From Epiperipatus broadwayi (lineage: Eukaryota; Onychophora; Udeonychophora; Euonychophora; Peripatidae), in the NCBI GenBank assembly GCA_028023455.1, contig JAQFVV010000273.1, positions 868,989-932,988 of the forward strand: a stretch of DNA of 64,000 bases. Reading direction: 5' to 3'. The position numbers and the translations under genes were made by a program. Position 1 is the stretch's first letter. Each line of letters opens with the position of its first letter. This document shows positions 49,795-61,307 of this stretch, piece after piece. Below the pieces are notes generated by a model that made no database searches, had not been told where the DNA came from, and saw only the letters and a program-made list of their open reading frames with translations.

Positions 49795-50790
49795 GCTTGT
49801 GAATGATGTTTTTGTTTTCAGACATACCAATACTATAAATTTGATTTAAGAAGAGTTAAATAATTTGAATGGATTGAAATGGACTATTGAAAAAGAACAG
49901 GATAAAAATATTAAGTGTTTGGATTCATTTATTACCAGAGATATCAGTATGTTGAAAAATTATATCTTTACCAAAATAATAAATTAAAAAATATTGAGCT
50001 ATTTGCCAAGGAATTGTTTGAAGTTGGTTATAAGATTGAATAGATTAATAATATTTATGCCAATTTAAAAAGAATTATAATGATTTAAAGGAATTTTAAG
50101 ATTGATAATAAAAACTGCATATCCATTCTATATAATTCGAATGCTCTAGTGAAATTTTTTAAGGATATGTATATAAGGATGTGTTTAATGTTTCATTTTG
50201 TGTTATAAATAACTTTAATGAGTAAGTCAATATCAAGCAAAAAAGTAATGTTTTATATCAAATTTTTCATGGATATATGTCTTCACATATAGGTGAATTG
50301 AGGTACCATATTAAAAAAAGATTAAGGGAGCATGAATTGTTATACAAGCAAGTAAAAAATAAAAATAATAATGATTTAACGAATGCTTTAATTTTCTTGG
50401 ATCATGAAAGGATATGTAAATCTAAATTTAATTTTGATCTTGGAAGTGTTAAGATTTTTCAGGAAGAGAGAAACCATATTAAAAAAAAATAATTAAGGAG
50501 GCAATTCTAATAAATATAAATAAAATGAATATTAAGCATCACATGATCACATTTCCCATACTAGCGCATTAATTACTCTGTTTAGCACAGGTGGCAATAC
50601 TGTATGGAGAGTTTTGCTCTGTTTATTAAAATGAATATTATTAATAGATAAGCTGCTAATGTTAAAATTAAATATTCATAGGATTTGATGGGATGGAATT
50701 TGCTTCTATGATGAATTAAACTACAGTTGAGGAGGGTTAAAGAATAAACTGAAAGTACTTCTATAGAATAAAAGAATATAAACAATAGTT
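49795..50790 (+). pseudogene. Penelope-like element relic, plus copy
   Basis: Starts at the RT catalytic block: LVNDVFVFRHTN at 49795 stands where PLEs have 'YVDDTFVIW', so the first Asp is now Asn. It continues LNGLKWTIEKEQDKNIKCLD and SFITRD, matching 'I.FTME.E...LPFLDV..TR'. At 50277-50492 the endonuclease region reads YHIKKRLREHELLYKQ, then NALIFLDHERICKSKFNF. The coding end (INKMNI...) is split by a 93-bp insertion at 50535-50627. Stops and frameshifts throughout. Its 5' end nearly touches the 5' side of the minus copy (gap of about 27 bp), so the two are head to head. Confidence 0.7.
50535..50627. mobile_element. 93-bp retroposed element nested in PLE relic
   Basis: Flanked by a perfect 13-bp duplication AAAATGAATATTA (50522-50534 and 50628-50640). 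Removing one copy and the insert restores the PLE reading INKMNIINR, as in the minus copy. Its left words (catcacatgatcac, actagcgcat) and right end (tatggagagttttgct) match the 308-bp element at 7210-7517, so it looks like an internally deleted relative. Confidence 0.85.
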
Positions 50791-50860
50791 AGTTACCATT
50801 ATTTTTGTTATTTTTATTATTATTATAATAATTTTTAATTAATGGACATTATATATATAT

Positions 50861-53033
50861 TGTAATGATCCGGAGAATTCTACTTAATGTAATCTGCACT
50901 ACAGGGCGCCATCTAGGCATTTGAACCTAGAAAAATTTATAAAGTAGGCAGATACGTAAGTCAAAAAAAATTTTTTTTTTTATTTTATTTATATATTTTG
51001 ATATCCGGTCGTTAGCCCATGTCACTAGCTCAGGGAGTAGCAGAGATTTAATAATATAATATCTTATCTAATTATATTTCAATATTAAAAAATAAATAAA
51101 ATAAGCCACTGCCAGTAATTAACATACAAAAATTTATTTACGCACATATATATATATATATATATATAAGATTTAACATTATTATTTTAATATGTTTACT
51201 TTAACATTTAACATTATTTTTACTTTTATTTTACAATTTAAATTTACATTTTAATTTTTATGCTATTATAAGTTCACACAGAGGGATTTATAAAAGTTGT
51301 TTATAAATGTTGAGTATAGATTGGTTACATAGATTACACGGCTAAAACATTTCAAAATAAACATAAACGATCAAAATACAAAATCATTGATACCGTCAAT
51401 TGCATAGGAAATACAAGAAACCCACTGGTATTCATCGTAAGATACCGCAGTGGCACCAATAACTTAAAAGACATCCGAATAAATACATTTTAGATACTCA
51501 CCGTAAGGTATCAGTATTTACCGAATGTCTATATATATTTTGACCGAATATGAAAACCAAAAACATAATTAGCCGGTAATGAATCCATGCAAGCATCTAT
51601 AAACAACTTAAATTTAAAGCATTTTTATTTAGTGTCGAGTATGAATAGACTACATAGATTTGCATTTGAAGATAAAACATTCTATCCCCATTTAACCTTA
51701 GGCTAAAAGTCCGCAGTCAACCTGGCGTCAATCCATCTGATATATCGATGTATTCAATGTAATACGAATGCGGCAACACAAAATAGGTTAAGATAAGACA
51801 TTGACTATTGTCAGATAGGAATATTACATCTATCTAATGAGAAGAACAATAAAAAAAAACTCCATAGAAACAGACTACGGTCATTTTGCCTACTTACGAT
51901 CACATGTCCTAGGCAAGAGGAAGTGTGCAGCATATACAAGCGATTCTCTCTGTAGCTAATCTTGCATTACATCTACTAACTACATCAATATATCCAATAC
52001 ATTGACCCAATTCAACAACGACATGAATAACATAAGATTACCCTCCCCTAATATAACTTTACAAATCTATACAGCCATTCATGCCCGACTTAAGTTTATC
52101 ATTGATATATTTTAATTTATCGGAAAACAGAAATCATAATAAAACTTAAAGAACAAAAAAAAATATAAATGGAAATGATTTTACAAAAGAAATACATCAA
52201 ATAACATTTTAACTACTTTAGTCAGATAGGAAATTCTTATATTTATAAATATTGAAAAGTTTAGTATTTAGAGTTCTTTTGTTTAGAAATGTTCATAAAT
52301 TATTTATATTTAAAGCTGAGAGTTCAAAAAGTTCTTACAATTTCAAAACATTCCTTTTATCTGTTGCTTGCCATTTGGAAACCACATTAAAATCCCCCGT
52401 TGATCCTGTTGTCCTCAGTATAAGAAAAGTGATGTTTCATTTTTTTTTTTAACAATTGAAGGGATTGAAGAGTGCATCTTTTCAATCCCTTCTCTTTCAT
52501 CTCCACACTAACGCATATAGTCACATCTCCTCCTTTTAATTAATTAAACCAAATCCCTTGTTATTTCCAATTTTTTTCTTTTATACATAACTTTAGGATC
52601 CAATGGACATTACGTCATCGTTGATGATGATCCTTCCATTGAGGTTCGATTTCCCCAATGGATTTCTTTCATTGGCCATTCTGTTCCTATTGTTTTTCTA
52701 TCTGACCATTGCTTATACATTTTAGATGCCCAAGGCTAGTTTACTAATTAAAATAATCATTTCCATTTTACAAAAGATTAATTAATCTGTTTTCAAACTT
52801 AAACATATATTTTTATCGCTAAATCTTTTCTGAAAATTTAGTTTTAAAATACTTTTTCTTTAATAAAGTTTTATTTTAATAATTATTTATCTGTGCGATT
52901 TTATATATATGCAAGTTTAAGATGATTTTTTTTATTTTTAATTCTTACAAAAGAAGTTTTTATTGGTGAACTTTTATTGATTTTCATGTTTACTAATAAA
53001 AAAAACAATGTAACGACGTCTGTGCCTGTTACA
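50861..53033. mobile_element. Possible solo LTR or non-coding LTR element
   Basis: Begins TGTAATGATCCGG and ends GCCTGTTACA. TGTAAT/GTTACA are the expected TG...CA inverted ends of an LTR, and 'atat' lies on both sides (a weak target duplication, since the site is a TA run). The interior is more CpG-bearing than the surroundings and has no coding frame. 'ttaataaagttttatttt' near 52859 could serve as a polyadenylation region. No second copy of the ends exists within the window, so a solo LTR is an inference; a composite of unrelated sequences remains possible. Confidence 0.35.
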
Positions 53034-53060
53034 ATATATATATTTATAACTACAGTAGTC

Positions 53061-53498
53061 ATATATATTTAAAAAATTTATCCACTTAGTAGCACTTTCA
53101 ACAATCTTTGTAGTCTTTGTCAACTAATACTATGAAAGGCTAACCTTCCCACAATTCTGTGATCTTAACATTTGCTGCCTGCCTGATAATTAATTCATGT
53201 TTGTATTTGTATTTGAATCAAAATTGCAAAGTAGATAATAATGTTTCAGCATCTGTTTTTCATGACCATAATAATTCATGTATTTATGGTTAAAATATTG
53301 CAAATTGGAAAAAAATAATAAAAAAAATAAAAGAAGCTATGTTAATATACAAATACAAACATGACTTAATTAATAGCCAGGCAGCAAATGTTAAGATCAT
53401 GGAATTGTGGGAAGGTTAGCCTTTCAAAGTGTTAGTTGACAAAGACTACAAGGATATTTGAAAGCACTACTAAGTGGATACATTTTTAAAATATATCT
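53061..53498. mobile_element. Foldback element, arms about 150 bp
   Basis: Left arm 53061-53212 and right arm 53347-53498 are inverted copies with high identity. Shared words include tatccacttagtag, gtagtctttgtcaacta, ggctaaccttcccacaatt and catgtttgtatttgtat. A 134-bp spacer separates them. No coding frame. A partial relative of one arm is at 57640-57735. It fits a foldback-type non-autonomous DNA transposon; no clean target duplication was found in the AT-rich flanks. Confidence 0.85.
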
Positions 53499-54061
53499 GA
53501 TTACTAAATTTATAAATATTCAGTTATATAATTATGTATATTGCTTTGAAGAAGTACAGGCATCATGATTTATGTAATGATGATATATAACAGACAATTC
53601 AGTAGATACTATGTTTTTATTTCATAGATACTTATGTATGCTGGTATACATGTTAATAATATATAATAAGCACAGTAACACTAAGCTAAGTAAATTATAT
53701 ACTTTATCTTTTGTGTTTATGCTTATTATCAAAGTCAGAGTCACATGATAAATACTAATAAGACTTTACTGATAGGATTTAAGACATTTGTCTGTATAAT
53801 ATTTGCTTTCTTCATATTAAAAACTTTCATAAAGTTTAATGATTAATGTAACTAATATGACAACCATCTTTTATCATGCCTGGGTAAATGAAGGAACACA
53901 TACACTAATATAGGATGAAACCAAACATGAATGTGTTATACTCTGATCTGACAATTTTTCTATAAAAAACAATTGATGTTGTATAATACTTAAATAAATA
54001 ACAATAAACAATAATTCATTTACAGTTTTATGATAACATGACTTTCTGTACAATTACTATT

Positions 54062-54064
<3 letters not shown>
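53499..54064. other. AT-rich, no gene; possibly repeat continuation
   Basis: No coding frame. The phrase 'ctttgaagaagtacaggcatc' at 53553 recurs as 'tttgaagaaatacagacatc' at 57810, each just after a copy of the foldback arm, so the repeat may extend beyond the arm. Confidence 0.45.
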
Positions 54065-54477
<413 letters not shown>

Positions 54478-54799
54478 TGTGCTTTTATTATTATTATTTA
54501 ATTTCTATTCCTTTGCATATATTATTCTAAATGCTATATACTCATTTATTGTTGACTTATATTCATACATTTTGTTTGTAGTTATAATATATATATATAA
54601 ATTGATTTTGTTTTTAATTTCAACTTATAGCATATTTATTCTTGAATTAATATGGCTCTATACTTTTTCCCTTATCCATTATGTCTAAGTAAGATATATA
54701 GTAGACAAAAAGTTTTGAAATATAAACGATTCTGTTTTCTAAAATATCATTTGGATTGTTACAAATTTGTATGAGATAAAATATCAGGTGGATATAAGA

Positions 54800-55430
54800 T
54801 AATTGCTAATGATAATAAAATGTTTGATGCTATCTTTGTATGTGAATATTATAAAGCATGTTATAGTCAGAATACCTTCAGTTTGAATGAGTATTCAGAA
54901 TCCAATCAGTCTAGTTCTTCTACAATTTTATCTACTAATAATTCACTTTATGACAATATTTTTTTTATTTCAAAACTATGTCTGACCCATTTATCAAAAT
55001 TATTGTGCAGGGCAGTGCCAGAAATACTTTTATTTATTTTGTCTAAAATTATCTAAAGTTGATGCTGTTTTTTTTTTTTTTTAGATATAGTATTTTGTTT
55101 TTACTATTTCTATGATTGCAATAATATTCTACTCGGGAAATAATTTTTGGATAGAGAGTCTGATGCACTGTCAGACCCTATACTTTCCATTTTTTCTAAC
55201 ACTCTTACAATAGATAGTTCTGATGATTCTTGTAGTTTGTCTTCTTGCACTTACTCTATATCTTCAAATAGTATAAATATGATACTGCTTTCTTAAATGT
55301 AGTCAAAGATCCAAATAGCAATAATTCTTATATAATATTCTACCAATCCATGTGACTTTGGTGGATCTATTATATTAGTTGAGTCCAATTTCAGATACCA
55401 AATTTAACAAATTCTCTAGTTTTAATTCCC
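54800..55430 (+). pseudogene. Coding-like repeat, copy 2 of an unrecognised family
   Basis: Plus strand. The frame at 54820-55056 (78 residues) reads CEYYKACYSQNTFSLNEYSE, then SNQSSSSTILSTNNSLYDN. After a poly-T run, another frame reads ESDALSDPILSIFSNTLTID then SSDDSCSLSSCTYSISSNSI at about 55155-55290. The last part (55245-55405) matches 43925-44075 reverse complement. Rich in S, D and N with scattered C; no domain recognised. The stops and the internal T17 run show that the copy is broken. A weaker resemblance at 57885-58000 (gctaatgattataaagtgtt, aaagcatgttata) may be a third copy. Confidence 0.45.
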
Positions 55431-55744
55431 AAAATAAAAAATATTTATTTCATAAACTGTATATATTCTATTAAAATAATAGTTGTTAAAGTTACCACAT
55501 ATATTATATCACAGAGTTATTGCAGATAACATTAGCAGAAAAAGACAGTCATCCATTTGGTAAACAATTTTAGAAATGGACAGTTTAGTGTATTCACAAA
55601 TGAATGTATAAACTGGTTAGATTTCTATGGATTTATTATAGTAAATATTTAACCATTAACATGATCTCAAAATATGGAGTTGAAACTGAAACAGTATCAG
55701 GGCATTAAGATGTTATAAAAAAGATAGTATTTCAGTGTGCCATA

Positions 55745-55801
<57 letters not shown>

Positions 55802-56888
55802 GATACATGAAATATATTATATAGTAAACAAATCTAGAAAAAAAATAAACATAAAATTAAAATTAAGAGTATGTCACAAAAAAATTAAAATATACTACAA
55901 ATATACTAAATAATGCAGGGAAACATTATCATACAATTAGGTAATAATACAAGAACAGAATAGAAGTGTGAAAAAATACTACTTAAAAACCAATGACAGT
56001 TGTCATATAAGGCTTTTATCAAGAAGTGGACTTGTTTTTGACAATGTTATCTGTATTAATTAGCATGGTTTTTACTCATTTATTTGAAATGAAAATTTCT
56101 TCATTTTTTTTTTAAATTGTGGAAAAAAATATGGTCTATAAATCTGTGATTACCGTCATTCTCTAGGTTTTGAGGTTTTTTAAAAATAGTGTATGACATG
56201 TTAAAATCAGTAAATAATAAAATAAATTCAACACATTCAATGATTTTGCAATTTCAAGGCCTTCATCATGAAAATAAATGTAACACTGAATATGTAATTA
56301 TTAAATTATAGATTGTTTTAATTAATTGAATATTATCTTATTTTTTTTATTTGACAAATGTATAAGTTATTAATGTGTTTGGATTAGTGTGTTGTGTAGT
56401 ATATAAATTATACTTCTATTCAAATATAATAAAAGTTAGTTATGTACAAATATAATTTTAGAACTCTGATCTAAGTTTGAGGCAACTTTATTTTATAGAC
56501 ATAATGTTTTTCAAAAGGTTTAATAATTTATTATTGTGTCTATATTTGTTTTTAAAAGTGTGTTTGTATTTGAATGTCTGCATTTGTATAAAGATTAGTG
56601 TTTTTCACTACATGTATAAAATGAAGCTATTATAGAGCAATGCAATGTAAATTTTAAGCCTGATTATCAGATGCACAGAAAGGTTGTAGTTGATGAAGCA
56701 ACCACAAAATTTACTGGGCATAATATCATGTGAATAGATAAACTCGTAAAAAATATAAAAAGAGATTTCAGGTAGTGGGTGTGTATATATACCACATGGA
56801 ATTGCATGAAGGCAAAGAACCAAATCCAGATTCTTGTCTATGCCTTTTACTCATGCTGTGGAGTCAGTAGCTTTGTCACATCTTGCAT
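55431..56888. other. AT-rich, no gene; TA and poly-T run
   Basis: TA run at 55744-55768 followed by about 30 T to 55798. No credible gene. Confidence 0.5.
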
Positions 56889-57026
56889 CACATTATTTTC
56901 AAATCTATACCTAACAAATGAGCTATATGCAAATAAATTATATCTCTGTGTGACAACACATTATTTTCAAATCTATACCTAACAAATGAGCTATATGCAA
57001 ATAAATTATATCTCTGTGTGACAACA
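56889..57026. repeat. Perfect 68-bp tandem duplication
   Basis: Unit beginning cacattattttcaaatctat, in two copies offset exactly 68 bp. I see no mismatch between the copies, so it is a recent event or an assembly artefact. Confidence 0.95.
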
Positions 57027-57639
57027 AATATAACAAGATATCATCATTAGTATGCACAAAAAATATATAATGAAGAGAGGAGAGTCATTTTAACATTAAT
57101 ATAGACAATGGCCTTTATTTTCTAATGTTGGATAGATAAGAAGCTAATTGCTATGATTACAAATGCATATTACACTTCTCAAAATGATTTATTTTATATA
57201 TTTTATCAGAATTAATATTTTTCTTATAGAAGTCTTTAACTTTTGGCTACAAGATAAAAATGAAGAATTCTTATGCTACTAATTTTGTAAGTTCTGAAAC
57301 AATGGATTGTCTCAGGTAAGAAGTATTATATATGATTTGAATGACAATTTAGTGCCAAATACTAAAAAAATATCAATGAAGAAGTAATTTTAAACTTAAC
57401 TAATGATACATTGAAAATTTTGAACAAACAATATAATATTTTTTTGGGATAGTGAAATTATTTCTCTTACTTTTTAATGGAAACCATGACTTATTTTTTA
57501 CTTAGTTTTTCTAGTTTTTATCAATGTAAATCTTTTTATTCTAACATTATTTAAAACTGAAGTTATTGTAAAAATTGGTCTCACATATTTTTTTTTAAAT
57601 TCAATATGGTGCCAAATATCCTGATTGTGTTAATATATA

Positions 57640-57850
57640 TATATAAGGTCACGAAATTATGAAAATGTTGACCTTTCAATGTATTAGTTGACAATGACTA
57701 GAAGGATAGTCAAAAGCTCTCCTAAGTGATGTATATATTTTTTGTTCTTTTTAAAAAGTTTTAATTATTGTATTTTCTAATATTTATTTATAAGTTTAGT
57801 ATATTATTTTGAAGAAATACAGACATCAATGTGTAATATTATATATATAT
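57640..57850. repeat. Partial copy of foldback arm
   Basis: Matches the right arm of the 53.1-53.5 kb foldback element: 'cctttcaatgtattagttga', 'caatgactagaaggata', 'ctcctaagtgatgtatata'. No inverted partner is seen nearby. Confidence 0.7.
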
Positions 57851-58690
57851 ATATGAGTACATTTAGCGTGTTGTGATAAAGCTAATGATTATAAAGTGTT
57901 TAGTCATCAATTAAAAGCATGTTATATAAATGCAAGAATACTCATACTGAAAAACAACCTGATCTAACAGTTAAAACAGAAGATTCATCATCATCAATAA
58001 TAGCTTAACATTTCTCACCTCAATTAAAATTATAGAATATTACTTTTTCTCTTAATGATACTATTTTATATATATATACTATCATTTGGTTTATAAATAT
58101 TTATTATGTTTATAGAAATTTAGGAAAATTTCATTGACATTGATACTAGAATACTAATTAGGTATATAATGTAGAAAAAGAAAAATCACCCAATTAATAA
58201 ATCTATCAACTTTTTACTTCCCTTTTGATTATTTTTGCTTGGCTGACTAGGAGAAATTAAAACTCCGATCTATTAAACTTTTATGCCCGTGTGAATGTGC
58301 TGAGATAGTTAATTGTGGCAGTATGTTAAAAACACATTAAAATACTTTGAATTAACTGAACTCCATTAACAAACCTACTCATAACAAACAGTAAAGGAAG
58401 AAAATTCAAATAGATGTGATATATTTTTTAACGTTTTATTATTTTGAATAGGTGCATACATATACCGTTAAATATAATGTTTTAAAAAAAAATAAATAAA
58501 AAGCAAAAATAAATAAATAAATGTGCTGCATATTTTAAAAAGGTGAAAGTAGGAGCGATAATGAGAGCTATAAAAATGAAAAAAAAAATCATCTTAATAA
58601 AATTGTTATAAATGAAAAATAATTTATATTAGAGAAATAATATATTTCGTTCTGAAATATAAAAAAAAGATTAAATATTTTATTTAAAAA
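57851..58690. other. AT-rich, no gene recognised
   Basis: No credible coding frame. The segment 57885-58000 may be a third diverged copy of the family at 54.8 kb. Confidence 0.4.
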
Positions 58691-58783
58691 AAGCTTTAGT
58701 TATACAGAAAATATTTTTATATAGACATACATACTTCAAATGATTAAAAAGTATTTATAGTTTAAAAGAACATTATATATATA

Positions 58784-58957
58784 ATACATATTTTGCGGGT
58801 TCATTCGTGTTAAAAACTTTTAATATTAATATACTGACGTTTCGACTTGGTCAAACAAGACATCCACAGAGTTATAAAAGGTAGAAAGACGATTGTAGAG
58901 GCGCTACAATCACTGATTTGAATAAAATGTTAAAATTCCACCAATAGCAAAAAATGT
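58784..58957 (-). repeat. PLE pseudo-LTR, 3' copy
   Basis: 174 bp, same orientation as 61287-61460 with a constant offset of 2503 bp and no indel. Eight differences (about 4.6%), most of them transitions at CpG or TpG/CpA sites. In Penelope elements such repeats (pLTRs) arise from a head-to-tail arrangement of copies and are not true LTRs. The stop codon of the ORF is about 22 bp away. Confidence 0.9.
58834..58870 (-). ncRNA. Hammerhead-like ribozyme motif (3' pLTR copy)
   Basis: Minus strand: CTGTGGATG, helix CTTG-loop-CAAG, then T-CGAAAC-GTCAG. GAAAC plus GTC and the short helix fit a hammerhead core, and PLE pLTRs are known to carry minimal hammerheads. The usual CUGAUGA box is degraded to CUGUGGA, so activity is doubtful. 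Confidence 0.5.
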
Positions 58958-58979
58958 TAAATTTAGGAATGTTTTTTTT

Positions 58980-61307
58980 TTAAAAATCTTTCCAAATAGG
59001 AGGAAGTTTACATGTATCATCTCGCTTATTGATACAATCTGGCCTTTTAAGTATCTCAATGGCTTCTCTAATTTTGCATTGGTAGAGATTATCACATCTG
59101 GATATGATCCTGGTACTAGAAAAATCAAATTCATGACCTGAATCTATAGTATGGAGTGAGAGTGCTGATGATGATGAGTGTTGCTTAACTGCATTAGCAT
59201 GCTCATCTCTCCTAACACTGATGCGACGATTACTCATACCTATGTAAGAAGCTTTACAATTTTTACATGGGATTTGATAGACACCATGAGATTCAAGAGG
59301 GATTGAATCCTTAGGCTTGGTTATTATATTGCTGATCTTTTGATGAGCAGAAAATGCTGTATCTATATTATAGCGTTTTAATATACGTCCGATACTGTCT
59401 GTAGTTCCTTTTACATATGGAACACAAATCCTAATAGCTGATTTATCATCTTTTTGTTTCCTATTTTGTCTATTTTGGGCTTGAAATAAGGCTTCTTTTA
59501 TAAATTTGTAATTATAACTATTTGCTAATAAAACACTATTAATATGATTTATTTCTTCTTTTATATGTGTCTCATCTGAAAGGTTAATTGCTCTATTTAA
59601 AAGAGTTTTGGCTACAGAAACTCTCTGAGTTGGGTGATGATGAGAATGGAAATGCAAATATCTGTCTCTGTGTGTATCCTTTCTGTAAATAGAAAAAGAT
59701 AAACTATTTGGTGTTCTGGTGACTAGAACATCAAGAAAAGGGAGTTTTCCATCAGACTCTGTCTCCATTGTAAATTTAATATGAGGATGCATATTATTTA
59801 AATGTAAGAAAAAATTATCTAATTTATTTTTTCCATGTTGCCATATGACAAAGGTGTCATCTATGTATCTGAGCCAAATGAGAGGTTTTAAAGATGATGA
59901 TTCTAAAGCACGAGTTTCTATATATTCCATGAATAAATCAGCTATTACTCCTGAGATAGGTGAGCCCATAGGAGAACCAAAAACTTGTCTGTAATGCTGT
60001 CCATTGTATACAAAATATGTATTTAAAAGACAATGTTTAATTAAAGCAATAATATGGTCTGGTAAATTGCAACGTTGTGAGATTATATTTAAAGTTTCAT
60101 CAATTGGAATGTTTGTAAACAAAGACACGACATCAAAACTGACCAGAATGTCATTAGCATTAATTTTTAAACTTTTTAAAACAGAAATAAAATGAAGAGA
60201 GTTTTTAATATATGATTTAATAGATGGGATTGTAGGTTTAATGAAATCCGATAAGTATCTGGCTAAAATATGAGTTGGAGAACCTATTGCACTTACTATT
60301 GGATGAAGGGAATTATCTGGTTTGTGAATTTTTGGAAGTCCATAAAATTTTGGACAGACACAATATTTTTCACGAGGGATTATTTTTTTTATCTCTGTTT
60401 CAATAGGTGATTTAATAATAATAGCTTTTGTTGTTTTTTCCAAATACGTAGTATGATCTGTTTTTGATAGTTTATAAGTTTTATCATTAAGCAGATCTAA
60501 AATTTTATTATGGTAAATGTCACGATCCATTATGACTGTGGCATTACCTTTATCAGCTGGAAGTACAACAATTGATTTGTCCAATTTTATATTATTTAAT
60601 GCTTGTCTTTCTGTCTTTGAAATATTATTTTTAGGAAGCTTAGCTTTTTTTAAAATAATACAAATCTCAGCTCTAGCCAAATCAACCGATGTAGAATCAA
60701 TTTTATCGAGAGCTGATTCAACATTACAAACAATTTTCTCAAAAGGTATACCTTTTTCTAAAACCGAAATTTCATCTGTAGAGAGGGCTTTCCTAGATAA
60801 ATTATAAACATTTTTTTGATTTGGATACATAATGTTTGGGGATTGTGTTCTAATTAGCATCTGCAATTTTTTCTTTTGCTTTGCTGTTACAAATTCCAAA
60901 TCTTTAAACAATCTAAAACTTGCAATATGATCAAAACTAGTCCACAGTAAAGGATGTATTTTATTACTAAGGAATAAATGTAAATGTAGCAATACTTTAT
61001 CAATTTTGTCTAAATTTTTCCAAGTTTCATTAATAAAAGAGTTTAAAATAATATTGCTAATTTTCCTTAGAATTTTACGAACATTATAATTGTTCTTGTG
61101 AAACACAATTTTACAGCAAGTGGGTATAACATTGTGATTTTTGCATGCTAATAAAAAAGATAAATTACAAAGTAACTTACATTTCTTAATCCACATTCTT
61201 TCAAATATACGAAGCTGTTTAAAAATGTCCTCCCCGTAGAGGTTAATAATGTTAAAATGAAGATTTGCACGGGTTAAATATATAAAATACATATTTTGTG
61301 GGTTCAT
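58980..61307 (-). CDS. Penelope-like element polyprotein: reverse transcriptase + GIY-YIG endonuclease
   Basis: 775 residues, uninterrupted. It copies element RNA into DNA (RT) and nicks the target (endonuclease), acting in the nucleus. N-terminal basic region about 1-245; a DKG block (VVLPADKGNATVIMDRDIY) about 256-275; YGLPKIHKPD near 325; motif A SFDVVSLFTNIP with Asp 392; motif B FGSPMGSPISGVIADLFMEY about 445-465; motif C YIDD at 481-484; KLPFLDVLVTRT and YRKDTHRDRYLHFHSHHHP just after. The GIY-YIG domain starts GVYQIPCKNCKASYIG (Gly 675, YIG 688-690), with the Cys pair 681/684, Arg in SNRRISVRRDEH, and the likely metal-binding Glu in CKIREAIEIL (748 or 751). All catalytic motifs are present and the length is usual for the family. 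The first Met lies inside the 5' pLTR; an in-frame stop lies about 16 bases upstream, so the frame is complete, though Met 6 could also start. Confidence 0.95.
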   Translation of the reverse strand: MNPQNMYFIYLTRANLHFNIINLYGEDIFKQLRIFERMWIKKCKLLCNLSFLLACKNHNVIPTCCKIVFHKNNYNVRKILRKISNIILNSFINETWKNLDKIDKVLLHLHLFLSNKIHPLLWTSFDHIASFRLFKDLEFVTAKQKKKLQMLIRTQSPNIMYPNQKNVYNLSRKALSTDEISVLEKGIPFEKIVCNVESALDKIDSTSVDLARAEICIILKKAKLPKNNISKTERQALNNIKLDKSIVVLPADKGNATVIMDRDIYHNKILDLLNDKTYKLSKTDHTTYLEKTTKAIIIKSPIETEIKKIIPREKYCVCPKFYGLPKIHKPDNSLHPIVSAIGSPTHILARYLSDFIKPTIPSIKSYIKNSLHFISVLKSLKINANDILVSFDVVSLFTNIPIDETLNIISQRCNLPDHIIALIKHCLLNTYFVYNGQHYRQVFGSPMGSPISGVIADLFMEYIETRALESSSLKPLIWLRYIDDTFVIWQHGKNKLDNFFLHLNNMHPHIKFTMETESDGKLPFLDVLVTRTPNSLSFSIYRKDTHRDRYLHFHSHHHPTQRVSVAKTLLNRAINLSDETHIKEEINHINSVLLANSYNYKFIKEALFQAQNRQNRKQKDDKSAIRICVPYVKGTTDSIGRILKRYNIDTAFSAHQKISNIITKPKDSIPLESHGVYQIPCKNCKASYIGMSNRRISVRRDEHANAVKQHSSSSALSLHTIDSGHEFDFSSTRIISRCDNLYQCKIREAIEILKRPDCINKRDDTCKLPPIWKDF

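Noticed and set aside
53009-53033. Short TGTAAC...GTTACA palindrome as a complete element
   Set aside because: Only 25 bp; better explained as the end of a larger TG...CA block or chance.
60517-60807. Plus-strand 96-residue frame
   Set aside because: Antisense shadow of the intact PLE protein.
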